From positions 1-8,693 of the forward strand of contig CAAGAC010000045.1 in assembly GCA_900767695.1 (NCBI GenBank): DNA of 8,693 bases, written 5' to 3'. Made by a program: the position numbers and the translations under genes. This document shows, piece by piece, positions 1 to 6,761 of the stretch. The notes beneath the pieces were generated by a model. The model searched no databases, was not told the origin of the DNA, and saw only the letters and a program-made list of their open reading frames with translations. This DNA comes from an uncultured Succinivibrio sp. Its GTDB lineage: Bacteria > Pseudomonadota > Gammaproteobacteria > Enterobacterales > Succinivibrionaceae. Each line of letters opens with the position of its first letter. Within the stretch, counting starts at the first letter, position 1.

Positions 1-18
1 ACGACGCTCTTCCGATCT
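1..18 (+). other. Illumina TruSeq adapter remnant (not genomic)
   Basis: The bases ACGACGCTCTTCCGATCT are identical to the 3' end of the standard Illumina TruSeq universal/read-1 adapter. The hisB reading frame begins at the next base (19), which is what an untrimmed adapter at the end of a read or contig would give. This stretch should be masked. It also creates an artificial TTG start at 18-20 that would extend HisH by 38 residues. Confidence 0.95.
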
Positions 19-123
19 TGCCACCACCAGGTAGAGGCCCTGTTCAAGGCCTTCGGACGCGCGCTGCGCCAGGCGCTCGCGCGCCACGGCAACGCGCTGC
101 CCTCGTCAAAGGGCAAGCTCTAG
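19..123 (+). CDS. hisB: Imidazoleglycerol-phosphate dehydratase, C-terminal end (partial)
   Basis: Only the last 34 codons and the TAG stop (121-123) are present; the 5' part is cut off by the contig end and adapter. The peptide carries the HHxxE metal-binding motif (HHQVE, codons 2-6), then FKAFGRALRQAL and the terminal LPSSKGKL. This closely resembles the C-terminus of enterobacterial HisB, which ends LPSSKGVL. The family dehydrates imidazole-glycerol phosphate to imidazole-acetol phosphate using two Mn ions. In gammaproteobacteria HisB is usually bifunctional with an N-terminal histidinol-phosphatase, but that part is outside the window. hisH follows 8 bases later, with its ribosome-binding site overlapping the stop codon, so the two are co-transcribed. 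Confidence 0.92.
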   Translation, partial: CHHQVEALFKAFGRALRQALARHGNALPSSKGKL

Positions 124-131
124 GAGGCATC

Positions 132-740
132 GTGAAAGTCTGCATCATCGACACTGGCACGGCGAACCTCAACTCGGTGCGCCAGGCCCTGATAAGGCTC
201 GGCGTGCAGCCCGTGATCTCCCACGACGCGGAGGTCCTGGACACTGCCGACCGCCTGGTCTTCCCGGGCGTGGGATCCGCCGAGGCCGCCATGGGCGGCG
301 TCAACGGGCGCGGCCTCGCCCCGTTCCTCAAGTCAACCAGGATCCCGCTGCTTGGGATCTGCCTTGGCATGCAGTGCCTCGGGGTTTCCTCATCCGAGGT
401 GCCCGAGGGCAGCAAGCTTGAGAAGATCGACTGCCTGGGTATAGTCGAAGGGCGCGTGCTTCACCTCGACTCCAAGGGCGGCAGGCTGCCGCACATGGGC
501 TGGAACACCGTGACCCACGCCGATCACCCGCTCTTCGAGGGGATCAGGCAGGACTCGTACTTCTACTTCGACCACTCCTACGCCATGGAGCTCGGCCCCT
601 ACACCATAGGCACGACACAGTACGGCGCGAAGTTCACCTCGTCGCTTGCAAGCGGCAACTTCATGGGGGTGCAGTTCCACCCCGAGAAGTCCGGCGCATG
701 CGGCGCGAGGCTGCTTCAGAACTTCCTTGACAACTTCTAA
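132..740 (+). CDS. hisH: Imidazole glycerol phosphate synthase, glutamine amidotransferase subunit HisH
   Basis: HisH hydrolyses glutamine and passes ammonia to HisF, which makes imidazole-glycerol phosphate and AICAR from PRFAR. The 202-residue product is the usual family length. The class-I amidotransferase triad is complete: Cys77 in GICLGMQ (75-81), and His183 and Glu185 in FHPEKSG (182-188). The oxyanion-strand motif PGVGS is at 45-49. The start chosen is GTG at 132, preceded by AGGAGG at 122-127 and opening with KVCIIDTGTANLNSV, which aligns with the enterobacterial N-terminus. An in-frame TTG at 18 lies inside the adapter and is rejected. The gene sits between hisB and hisA, 9 bases before hisA. 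Confidence 0.97.
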   Translation: MKVCIIDTGTANLNSVRQALIRLGVQPVISHDAEVLDTADRLVFPGVGSAEAAMGGVNGRGLAPFLKSTRIPLLGICLGMQCLGVSSSEVPEGSKLEKIDCLGIVEGRVLHLDSKGGRLPHMGWNTVTHADHPLFEGIRQDSYFYFDHSYAMELGPYTIGTTQYGAKFTSSLASGNFMGVQFHPEKSGACGARLLQNFLDNF

Positions 741-749
741 GGATTCCAA

Positions 750-1484
750 ATGATCATCCCGGCCCTCGACCTGCTCAACGGCCGCGTGGTGCGGCTCAAG
801 CAGGGAGACTACGCCCGCACCACGGTCTTCGACCTCGACCCCGTGTCGAGGATCCTCAACTACGCCGACGACGGCGCGCCCTTCATCCACCTCGTGGATC
901 TCGATGGCGCCCGCGATCCCTCGCGCCGCCAGAGGGCGCTCATCGCCCAGATCACGCGCTCCTGCCCGGTGCCGGTCGAGACCGGCGGCGGGATCCGCTC
1001 GGACTTCGACATCAGGAACCTTTTAGACCTCGGCATCGAGCGCGTGGTCGTGGGATCGGCGGCGGTGACCAATCCCGAGATGGCCCTGGGCTGGATCCGC
1101 CGCTTCGGCCCCGACCGCTTCACCCTCGCGCTTGACGTGAGGATCAACGACGGCGTGCCCTACGTGGCGGTCCACGGCTGGCTTGAGACCTCTAAGACCA
1201 CCATCGACCAGGCCCTCGCGCCATACCTCTCCTGCGGCATCGAGCACGTGCTCGTGACCGACATCAGCCGCGACGGGATGATGCAGGGCGCCAACGCCTC
1301 GCTCTACTCGTATCTTGCAAGGCGCTATCCGGGCCTCGACATCATCGCCTCGGGCGGGATCTCCTCGCTTGAGGACATCCGCGAGGTCAGGCGCAGCGGG
1401 GCGCGCTCGTGCGTGCTCGGGAGATCGCTGCTTGAAGGCAAGTTCACCGTGATGGAGGCTCTCAAATGCTGGCAAGAAGGATAA
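750..1484 (+). CDS. hisA: Phosphoribosylformimino-AICAR-phosphate isomerase HisA
   Basis: HisA is a cytoplasmic TIM-barrel enzyme that converts ProFAR to PRFAR, the substrate of HisF-HisH. The 244-aa protein has the expected length and begins MIIPALDLLNGRVVRLKQGD. The two catalytic aspartates are in place: Asp7 (PALDL) and Asp129 (LALDVR). Phosphate-binding loops are visible at GGGIRS (79-84), VGSAAV (101-106), SGGISS (201-206) and LGRSLLEGKF (223-232). The ATG at 750 has AAGGA at 739-743, spacing 6. The 3' end overlaps hisF by 19 bases, implying translational coupling. All key residues are intact, so it is expected to be functional. Confidence 0.98.
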   Translation: MIIPALDLLNGRVVRLKQGDYARTTVFDLDPVSRILNYADDGAPFIHLVDLDGARDPSRRQRALIAQITRSCPVPVETGGGIRSDFDIRNLLDLGIERVVVGSAAVTNPEMALGWIRRFGPDRFTLALDVRINDGVPYVAVHGWLETSKTTIDQALAPYLSCGIEHVLVTDISRDGMMQGANASLYSYLARRYPGLDIIASGGISSLEDIREVRRSGARSCVLGRSLLEGKFTVMEALKCWQEG

Positions 1485-2239
1485 TCCCCTGCCTTGACGT
1501 CAAGGACGGGGTCGTGGTCAAGGGCGTGCAGTTCCGCAACCACACCGTGATGGGCTCGATAGTCGATCTAGCCCGCCGCTACGCCGACGAGGGCGCCGAC
1601 GAGCTCGTGTTCTACGACATCACCGCCTCCTCGGACAGCCGCGTAGTCGACAAGTCCTGGGTTGCAAGGGTCGCCGAGGTCATCAACATCCCGTTCGCGG
1701 TCGCAGGCGGGATCAGGACCGTGGAGGAGGCCCACGCCATCCTCTCGAACGGCGCCGACAAGATCTCGATAAACTCGCCCGCGCTCGAGGATCCGACGCT
1801 CATCACCAGGCTTGCCGACCGCTTCGGCGTCTCCTGCGTGGTCGTCGGCATCGACACCTACAAGGATCCAGATTCCGGCGAGTACCTCGTCAAGCAGTAC
1901 ACCGGCGATCCCTCGCGCACCATCACGACAAGCCGCAGGACCCTCGACTGGGTCAGGGAAGTCCAACAGCGCGGCGCGGGCGAGATCACGCTCAACATGA
2001 TGAACCAGGACGGCATGCGCAAGGGCTACGACATCGAGCAGCTCAAGCTCGTCCGCGCCGAGTGCTCCGTCCCGCTCATCGCCTCGGGCGGCGCGGGAAC
2101 CATGGAGCACTTCTACGAGGCATTCCACGACGCCGACTGCGACGGCGCGCTCGCCGCCTCGGTGTTCCACAAGGGCACCATCGCCATTCCTGAACTAAAG
2201 CAGTACCTGAGGGAGAAGGGGGTAACCGTCCGTGATTAG
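1466..2239 (+). CDS. hisF: Imidazole glycerol phosphate synthase, cyclase subunit HisF
   Basis: HisF is the synthase/lyase subunit. It uses ammonia from HisH to cyclise PRFAR into imidazole-glycerol phosphate and AICAR, which also feeds purine synthesis. The 257-residue TIM barrel matches the family length. Catalytic Asp11 (IPCLDVKDG) and Asp130 (VVGIDTYK) are present, as are the phosphate loops VAGGIRT (79-85) and ASGGAGTMEHF. The ATG at 1466 is inside the hisA 3' end and has GGAGG at 1454-1458, spacing 7. The 3' end overlaps hisI by 8 bases. No unusual residues were noticed. Confidence 0.98.
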   Translation: MLARRIIPCLDVKDGVVVKGVQFRNHTVMGSIVDLARRYADEGADELVFYDITASSDSRVVDKSWVARVAEVINIPFAVAGGIRTVEEAHAILSNGADKISINSPALEDPTLITRLADRFGVSCVVVGIDTYKDPDSGEYLVKQYTGDPSRTITTSRRTLDWVREVQQRGAGEITLNMMNQDGMRKGYDIEQLKLVRAECSVPLIASGGAGTMEHFYEAFHDADCDGALAASVFHKGTIAIPELKQYLREKGVTVRD

Positions 2240-2630
2240 GTATTTCCATGGCTTTGAGAGCATAGCCGAGCTCGACTTCAAGAAGAACGACGGCCTCATC
2301 CCGGCAATCGTCCAGGACTGCCAGACCGGCATGGTCCTGATGCTCGGCTACATGAATCCGGAGTCATTGCAGAAGACCCTGGACACCGGGCTCGTGACCT
2401 TCTGGTCGCGCTCGCGCAACTGCCTCTGGACCAAGGGCGAGAGCTCGCACAACTACCTGCACATGCGCTCGATAGCCTGCGACTGCGACAAGGACACCCT
2501 GCTCGTGCTCGCCCGCCCCGACGGCCCCACCTGCCACAAGGGCACCACGAGCTGCTTTGACGCCTCCCCGCTTGCCGACTCGACTTCACGTTACATTGCC
2601 GGAGCCCCGCTGCCCAAATGCAGAGCATGA
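2232..2630 (+). CDS. hisI: Phosphoribosyl-AMP cyclohydrolase HisI (monofunctional, no HisE domain)
   Basis: HisI opens the adenine ring of phosphoribosyl-AMP to give ProFAR, the substrate of HisA. The 132-aa protein shows the family signature: GLIPAIVQD (21-29), LMLGYMNPES (36-45), TFWSRSRNCLWTKGES (56-71), the metal site DCDKD (84-88), and GPTCHKGTTSCF (98-109), with Cys85, Cys101 and Cys108 as likely zinc ligands. The start is GTG at 2232, overlapping the hisF stop and preceded by a purine-rich GGGAGAAGGG at 2211-2220. In enterobacteria the protein continues into a HisE domain of about 90 residues. Here, after CF, there is only a 23-residue tail (DASPLADSTSR...PKCRA) and then TGA. HisE must therefore be encoded elsewhere or the fusion has been lost. 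The stop overlaps an in-frame ATG of terC (ATGA at 2627-2630). Confidence 0.95.
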   Translation: MIRYFHGFESIAELDFKKNDGLIPAIVQDCQTGMVLMLGYMNPESLQKTLDTGLVTFWSRSRNCLWTKGESSHNYLHMRSIACDCDKDTLLVLARPDGPTCHKGTTSCFDASPLADSTSRYIAGAPLPKCRA

Positions 2631-3643
2631 GCACCCACATCGGCCTCGAGCCGGAAACCGTAGCCGTATTCGTGATCCTGGGGATCGCCGCCTTCGTCCT
2701 CGACATGTGGCGCAACAGCGGCGACAAGCCGATTAGCTTCAAGAAGGCCGTGGCCTGGACGCTGTTCTGGATAGCAGTGGGCCTTGGCTTTGCAGGCTTC
2801 CTCTGGCTCCACTTCAACTTCGAGGTCGCCTCGCTCTACCTTGCTGGCTACCTCTTCGAGCAGGCGCTCTCGGTGGACAACCTCTTCGTGATGATGGCCA
2901 TCTTCGCGTGGTTCCACGTCCAGGGAGGCTACTGCCACCGCGTGCTCTACTGGGGCGTGCTCGGAGCCGTGGTCTTCCGCCTGATCTTCGTGGCGATCGG
3001 CACCACGCTGTTCTCCTTAGGCCCGGTGTTCGAGATGATCTTCGCAGCCCTCGTCGCCTTCTCGGGCGTGATGATGCTCAGGAAGCATGACAATTCCGAG
3101 GGCGCGGGAGACATCAGCTCCAAGGGCGTCTACCGCCTGGTGCGCCACTTCATGCCGCTGTGGCCCAAGATCTCCTCGCATGCCTTCTTCCTCTCGCGCA
3201 GCGAGGTGGAGGAGGAGCTCAAGAAGCCCGAGAACAAGGGGATCAGGCTCGTGCGCCACGGCGCCTTCTACGCCACCCCGCTGTTTTTGTGCATGTGCGT
3301 CATCGAGACCACCGACGTGATGTTCGCCTTCGACTCGGTGCCCGCGGTCATCGCGGTCAGCCGCGAGCCGCTCATCGTCTACTCGGCGATGATGTTCGCA
3401 GTTCTGGGCCTGCGCTCGATGTACTTCGTGCTGGACGCCATGCGCGCCTACCTCGTGCACCTTGAGAAGGCGGTCATCGCGCTGCTCTTCTTCATCGCCT
3501 TCAAGCTGCTCGCCGGCGCCACGCTCCACCTCTGGGGCTTTGGCGTCGACATCGGCGTCTACACCTCGCTTGGGGTCATCGCCGTGATCCTGGGCCTTGG
3601 GATCCTCGCAAGCCTGATCTTCCCGGGAAAGAGGAAGGACTGA
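2618..3643 (+). CDS. TerC/Alx-family integral membrane protein (putative metal-ion exporter)
   Basis: This is a TerC-family protein of 341 aa, or 338 aa if the ATG at 2627 is used, close to the length of E. coli Alx. The family signatures are EQALSVDNLF (81-90) and ETTDVMFAFDSVPAV (230-244); their acidic residues are thought to bind the transported metal. About eight or nine hydrophobic segments are visible, at roughly 13-30, 43-64, 71-99, 109-132, 136-154, 214-237, 252-273, 283-301 and 312-335. A charged cytoplasmic-type loop at about 155-212 includes EVEEELKKPENK. Known relatives include Alx, a manganese exporter, and TerC of tellurite resistance; the substrate here is not determinable. The start overlaps the end of hisI, with only a distant GGAG at 2601-2604, so translation is probably coupled to hisI. 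The ATG at 2627 forms an ATGA overlap and is an equally good start. Confidence 0.92.
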   Translation: MQSMSTHIGLEPETVAVFVILGIAAFVLDMWRNSGDKPISFKKAVAWTLFWIAVGLGFAGFLWLHFNFEVASLYLAGYLFEQALSVDNLFVMMAIFAWFHVQGGYCHRVLYWGVLGAVVFRLIFVAIGTTLFSLGPVFEMIFAALVAFSGVMMLRKHDNSEGAGDISSKGVYRLVRHFMPLWPKISSHAFFLSRSEVEEELKKPENKGIRLVRHGAFYATPLFLCMCVIETTDVMFAFDSVPAVIAVSREPLIVYSAMMFAVLGLRSMYFVLDAMRAYLVHLEKAVIALLFFIAFKLLAGATLHLWGFGVDIGVYTSLGVIAVILGLGILASLIFPGKRKD

Positions 3644-3767
3644 CCAGACGGCGCGGATTTCCGCGCCCTCTTGAAGGGCTGCCCAGGGCAGCCCGCTGCA
3701 TATAAAGATCACAAGCGCCTGGCCCTCAGCGGGGCCTTGCGGAAGTTTTAGCTTCCGGAGCATTTGG
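3644..3767 (+). promoter_or_regulatory. Intergenic region with four consecutive inverted repeats
   Basis: Four hairpin-forming inverted repeats lie in these 124 bases. The first is GGCGCGG/CCGCGCC at 3650-3656 and 3661-3667, with a 4-base loop. The second is GGGCTGCC/GGCAGCCC at 3676-3683 and 3687-3694, with a 3-base loop. The third is GGCCC/GGGCC at 3721-3725 and 3732-3736. The fourth is CGGAAG/CTTCCG at 3740-3745 and 3752-3757. None is followed by a T-tract, so they are not textbook intrinsic terminators, though the first two could stop or stabilise the his-terC mRNA. The fourth overlaps the beginning of the GGAG (3757-3760) ribosome-binding site of the next gene and might restrict its translation. 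A TATAAA at 3701-3706 has no good -35 partner. Confidence 0.6.
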
Positions 3768-6038
3768 ATGGATGACATCACGCTGATGGACAAGGCTCCA
3801 TACGCCGAGCTGGTGGCGACGCCCTGGGGGCGCTGGTTCATTTCGGACATGGCGGACTTCATGGGCGAGCGCTTCATGAAGCTTGGCACAAGCCAGGTCT
3901 ACGGCGGCAAGACCGCGGTTCCCGACATCTACTTGTACTCGCACAGCGACGATGTCAACCTCGAGGGCAACTTCGGCAAGAACTACCACCCGGTGGAGGC
4001 CCACCTGCTCAAATACTCGGACAAGCAGGTCAAGGAGATCGAGGCCTTCTTCAAGAAGGACAGCAAGGCCCTTGCGGATCTTCAGGAGCTGAGGCTCCCG
4101 CTTGAGACGATCGTCGCCCTGGAGAAGCTCGGGATCCCGATGCGCATGACCCAGGAAGACGACTTCATGACCGACTACTACTGCAGCGACGGTGGCGAGG
4201 GCGAGCCCTGCTCCCACGTCGCGGGCATGCTCGTGCGCATGGGCCACCTCGTGGACAACGATCCCTGCCTCATCTTCCTGTGGCACGGCTACAACATCCG
4301 CAAGTTCCTCAAGATAAAGAAGGCACCGCGCGAGGTGATCCCGGCGCTGCCCGAGGGCAGGAAGGTACGCCACCGCGACATCAACCCCAAGGACTACGCC
4401 ACCACCTGGTGGGGCCAGAAGTTCGCAGAGCCCTTCGCCTGCAACGAGAACCGCGACGAGCTAAAGCGCGCCAAGTCCGACATCTCCGCAGGCCGCATGG
4501 GCAAGCTCTCCATCGGCACGCGCTCTGGAAAGGTCACCGGCACCGACGGCAAGGCCCCGCCTGCGGCGGTGCCCTCGGGCATCAGCGCCAGCCTGCGCCC
4601 CTACCAGGAGCGCGGCTTCTCCTGGCTCGTGCACAACCTGCGCGCCAGGATGGGCTCGATCATCGCCGACGACATGGGCCTTGGAAAGACGCTCCAGGTC
4701 ATCTCCTCGCTGCAGGCGATGAAGGATCAGGGCCAGGGCGGGCAGGCGCTCGTCGTGGTGCCCGCGTCCATCGTGCTCAACTGGGAGCGCGAGGTGAAGC
4801 GCTTCGCCCCGGGGCTCACCACCAACGTCTTCTACGGCTCAAGCCGCAGGCTCGACGAGACCTCCGATCTCACCATCACCACCTACGGCACCGTGCGCTC
4901 GGAGGCCATGGCGCTTGCCAAGCGCGAGTGGTCGGTCGTAGTCGCCGACGAGGCCCAGAACATCAAGAACCCGCAGTCGCAGATCTTCCAGGCGATGTGC
5001 TCGCTGAAGCGCGGCGCGGCGATCGCAATGACCGGCACCCCGGTCGAGAACCGCCTTGCCGACTACTGGGCGATCATGGAGTTCGTGAACCCGGGGCTCT
5101 TCGGGAGCTTCTCGGACTTCAACGCCGAGTACGCGGTGCCCATCGAGCGCGAGCGCGACGCCGACGCCGTGCAGCGCCTGCGCCAGGTCACCGCGCCCTT
5201 CATCATCAGGCGCCTCAAGTCCGACAAGTCGGTCATCGCCGATCTGCCCGACAAGATCAGCACCGACCGCTACTGCGGGCTCACCAAGACCCAGGCGGCC
5301 ATGTACCAGGCCTTCGTCAACGACGGCCTGGAGGGGATCAAGGACACCGATCCCGCGATCGTGCGCAGCGCCAATGTCTTGAAGCTCATCCTCAGGCTCA
5401 AGCAGACCTGCGACGCCCCCGAGCTCTTCGAGAAGGCCCAGTCGCAGGGCCCCGCCCAGTCGGGCAAGGCCATGGCGCTCCTGGAGCTGCTCTCCGACAT
5501 CACCCAGGCCGGGCGCAAGGCCATCGTCTTCACCCAGTTCAAGGAGATGGGCGATCTGGTCGTCAAATGGATCGGCGAGCGCCTGGGCGCGGAGCCCGAC
5601 TTCATCAACGGCTCGGTGCCGGTCAAGCGCCGCCAGGAGATGGTCGACCGCTTCCAGACCGATCCCAAGGACAGGATCATGGTGCTCTCGCTAAAGGCGG
5701 CGGGCATCGGACTCAACCTCACCGCCGCGTCGGCGGTGATCCACTATGACCTCTGGTGGAACCCGGCTGTCGAGGATCAGGCCACCGACCGCGCCTACCG
5801 CATCGGCCAGCACAGCAACGTCGAGGTCTTCCGCTTCATCTGCGCCAACACCTTCGAGGAGAAGATCAACGAGATCATCAACTCGAAGAAGGAGCTTGCC
5901 GATCTCACGGTGCTCAAGGGCGAGAAGTGGCTCGGCGACATGTCCAAGTCCGAGCTCAGGCAGTTCCTGAGCCTCGCCGGCGGCAGCGGCGGCGCCGACG
6001 CCGCCGAGATCGAAGAGGAAAACGAAGGAGAGATTTGA
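3768..6038 (+). CDS. SNF2-family helicase-type ATPase with degenerate SWIM-like N-terminus
   Basis: This is a 756-aa Swi2/Snf2 ATPase, a family that translocates on double-stranded DNA to remodel protein-DNA complexes. N-terminal residues 1-250 are accessory. They include a SWIM-like zinc site CSDGGEGEPCSH (Cys139, Cys148, His150), in which Tyr137 stands where the first Cys of the usual CxC...CxH would be, followed by DNDPCLIF. A tryptophan-rich block TTWWGQKF (212-219) follows. The helicase core then runs from about 275: LRPYQ (277-281), Walker A DDMGLGKT (301-308), motif Ia VVVPASIVLNW, Walker B VVADEAQNIKN (391-401), motif III MTGTPVENR (421-429), FIIRRLK, FTQF (588-591), LSLKAAGIGLNLT (640-652), DLWWNP and QATDRAYRIGQ (671-681). 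The C-terminal tail is acidic. The ATG at 3768 has GGAG at 3757-3760, spacing 7. All ATPase motifs look intact. The GNAT gene starts one base after the stop. The cellular role is unknown. Confidence 0.93.
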   Translation: MDDITLMDKAPYAELVATPWGRWFISDMADFMGERFMKLGTSQVYGGKTAVPDIYLYSHSDDVNLEGNFGKNYHPVEAHLLKYSDKQVKEIEAFFKKDSKALADLQELRLPLETIVALEKLGIPMRMTQEDDFMTDYYCSDGGEGEPCSHVAGMLVRMGHLVDNDPCLIFLWHGYNIRKFLKIKKAPREVIPALPEGRKVRHRDINPKDYATTWWGQKFAEPFACNENRDELKRAKSDISAGRMGKLSIGTRSGKVTGTDGKAPPAAVPSGISASLRPYQERGFSWLVHNLRARMGSIIADDMGLGKTLQVISSLQAMKDQGQGGQALVVVPASIVLNWEREVKRFAPGLTTNVFYGSSRRLDETSDLTITTYGTVRSEAMALAKREWSVVVADEAQNIKNPQSQIFQAMCSLKRGAAIAMTGTPVENRLADYWAIMEFVNPGLFGSFSDFNAEYAVPIERERDADAVQRLRQVTAPFIIRRLKSDKSVIADLPDKISTDRYCGLTKTQAAMYQAFVNDGLEGIKDTDPAIVRSANVLKLILRLKQTCDAPELFEKAQSQGPAQSGKAMALLELLSDITQAGRKAIVFTQFKEMGDLVVKWIGERLGAEPDFINGSVPVKRRQEMVDRFQTDPKDRIMVLSLKAAGIGLNLTAASAVIHYDLWWNPAVEDQATDRAYRIGQHSNVEVFRFICANTFEEKINEIINSKKELADLTVLKGEKWLGDMSKSELRQFLSLAGGSGGADAAEIEEENEGEI

Positions 6039-6039
6039 G

Positions 6040-6528
6040 ATGGAAGCCAATTGCACTTTCAGGACCGCGGAGCGCGCCGACGCGCCGCTCATACTGCAGT
6101 TCATCCGCGAGCTAGCCTCCTACGAGCGCATGGAGGATCAGGTCAAGGCCACAGCGGAGCTTCTCGAGCAGACGCTTTTTGACAGGAAGGGCGCCGAGGT
6201 GCTCTTCGTCGTCGCCGACGACGGGAAGGAGGCGGGGTTCGCGCTCTTCTTCCACAACTTCTCGACCTTCGAGGGGCGCCCCGGACTCTACCTTGAGGAT
6301 CTCTTTGTAAGGCCCCAGTACCGCAGCCGCGGCTACGGCCGCGCGCTCATGGAAAAGCTCGCCTCGATAGCCGTCGAGCGCGGCTGCGCGCGCTTTGAGT
6401 GGTGCTGCCTTGACTGGAACAAGCCGAGCATCGGCTTCTATTCCTCGCTAGGCGCAAAGCCGATGGACATCTGGACCACCTGGCGCCTTGACGGAGAGAA
6501 GCTCAAGGCTCTCCCCAGGGCCGACTGA
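6040..6528 (+). CDS. GNAT-family N-acetyltransferase (diamine/thialysine acetyltransferase-like)
   Basis: This 162-aa single-domain GNAT protein transfers an acetyl group from acetyl-CoA to an amine. The acetyl-CoA pyrophosphate-binding loop is RSRGYG (95-100), preceded by the beta-strand LYLEDLFVRPQY (83-94). The C-terminal half, FEWCCLDWNKPSIGFYSSLGA (starting at 119), resembles the spermidine/thialysine N-acetyltransferase branch, where WNxPAxxFYxxLGA is typical. A polyamine or lysine-analogue substrate is therefore plausible but unproven. The start ATG at 6040 lies one base after the SNF2 stop, with AAGGAG at 6025-6030 inside the SNF2 gene, so translation is probably coupled. It is the last gene of the rightward cluster. 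Confidence 0.92.
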   Translation: MEANCTFRTAERADAPLILQFIRELASYERMEDQVKATAELLEQTLFDRKGAEVLFVVADDGKEAGFALFFHNFSTFEGRPGLYLEDLFVRPQYRSRGYGRALMEKLASIAVERGCARFEWCCLDWNKPSIGFYSSLGAKPMDIWTTWRLDGEKLKALPRAD

Positions 6529-6535
6529 CGCCTAT

Positions 6536-6677
6536 CTAGAGGCAAAGCACCACAAGGCCCAGGGTCAGCACCAGGATGACGGCGACCTGCAGCCCACAGA
6601 ACTTCAGGAGGCATGATCCTGCGGACGCTTGCCCAGCCTGCCATGCAGAGGAGCACGAAGCCTGCGATTTGGAGCAT
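6536..6677 (-). pseudogene. Possible frameshifted small two-helix membrane protein gene
   Basis: On the minus strand an ATG at 6677-6675, with AGGGA at 6690-6686 (a good ribosome-binding site), opens MLQIAGFVLLCMAGWASVRR. This is a hydrophobic segment followed by basic residues. That frame then becomes Arg/Pro-rich and unnatural. In another frame the same DNA encodes KFCGLQVAVILVLTLGLVVL, a second hydrophobic helix, ending at a TAG (6538-6536). The span from ATG to TAG is 142 bases, one more than a multiple of three, so a single-base insertion near 6610-6620 would explain it. The repaired product would be about 46 aa with two membrane segments. I do not recognise a family. It may instead be chance hydrophobicity or an assembly indel. 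Confidence 0.35.
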
Positions 6678-6695
6678 GAGTTTCTTCCCTGTTCT

Positions 6696-6761
6696 AAATT
6701 AATTTTTGGATAATCAAGGCATAATCCAAGCGCGCTTGGATTTTGACTGAAGATCGTCTTC
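6696..6761. repeat. AT-rich patch with palindromes and repeated TTGGAT/ATCCAA words
   Basis: An AT-rich island stands out in this GC-rich window. It holds the palindrome AAATTAATTT (6696-6705), the perfect 20-base palindrome AATCCAAGCGCGCTTGGATT (6723-6742), and TGAAGA/TCTTCA around a 3-base centre (6748-6762). The hexamer TTGGAT or its complement occurs at 6706-6711, 6724-6729 and 6736-6741. It lies upstream of the possible small membrane gene on the minus strand and directly next to the terminator. It could be an operator/promoter region or part of a recombination junction. No clear -35/-10 pair was found. Confidence 0.5.

Noticed and set aside
18..131. A longer HisH starting at TTG 18
   Set aside because: The start lies in the adapter and the added residues are the out-of-frame shadow of hisB. 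GTG 132 has a strong ribosome-binding site and matches the family N-terminus.
2500..2630. A yybP-ykoY-type manganese riboswitch upstream of terC
   Set aside because: The upstream sequence is hisI coding DNA with conserved protein motifs, leaving no untranslated leader.
3671..3706. A promoter made of TTGAAG (3671-3676) and TATAAA (3701-3706)
   Set aside because: The 24-base spacer is too long, and the 17-base position has no -35-like sequence; one half is inside hairpin 2.
3017..3889. A 290-codon open frame on the minus strand across terC and the start of the SNF2 gene
   Set aside because: Low-complexity charged sequence antisense to two confident genes, with no domain; typical of GC-rich third-position bias.
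4280..5749. A 489-codon open frame on the plus strand inside the SNF2 gene
   Set aside because: It is Arg/Gly/His-rich, lacks any recognisable motif, and is a shadow frame of a GC-rich gene whose own frame has all SNF2 motifs.
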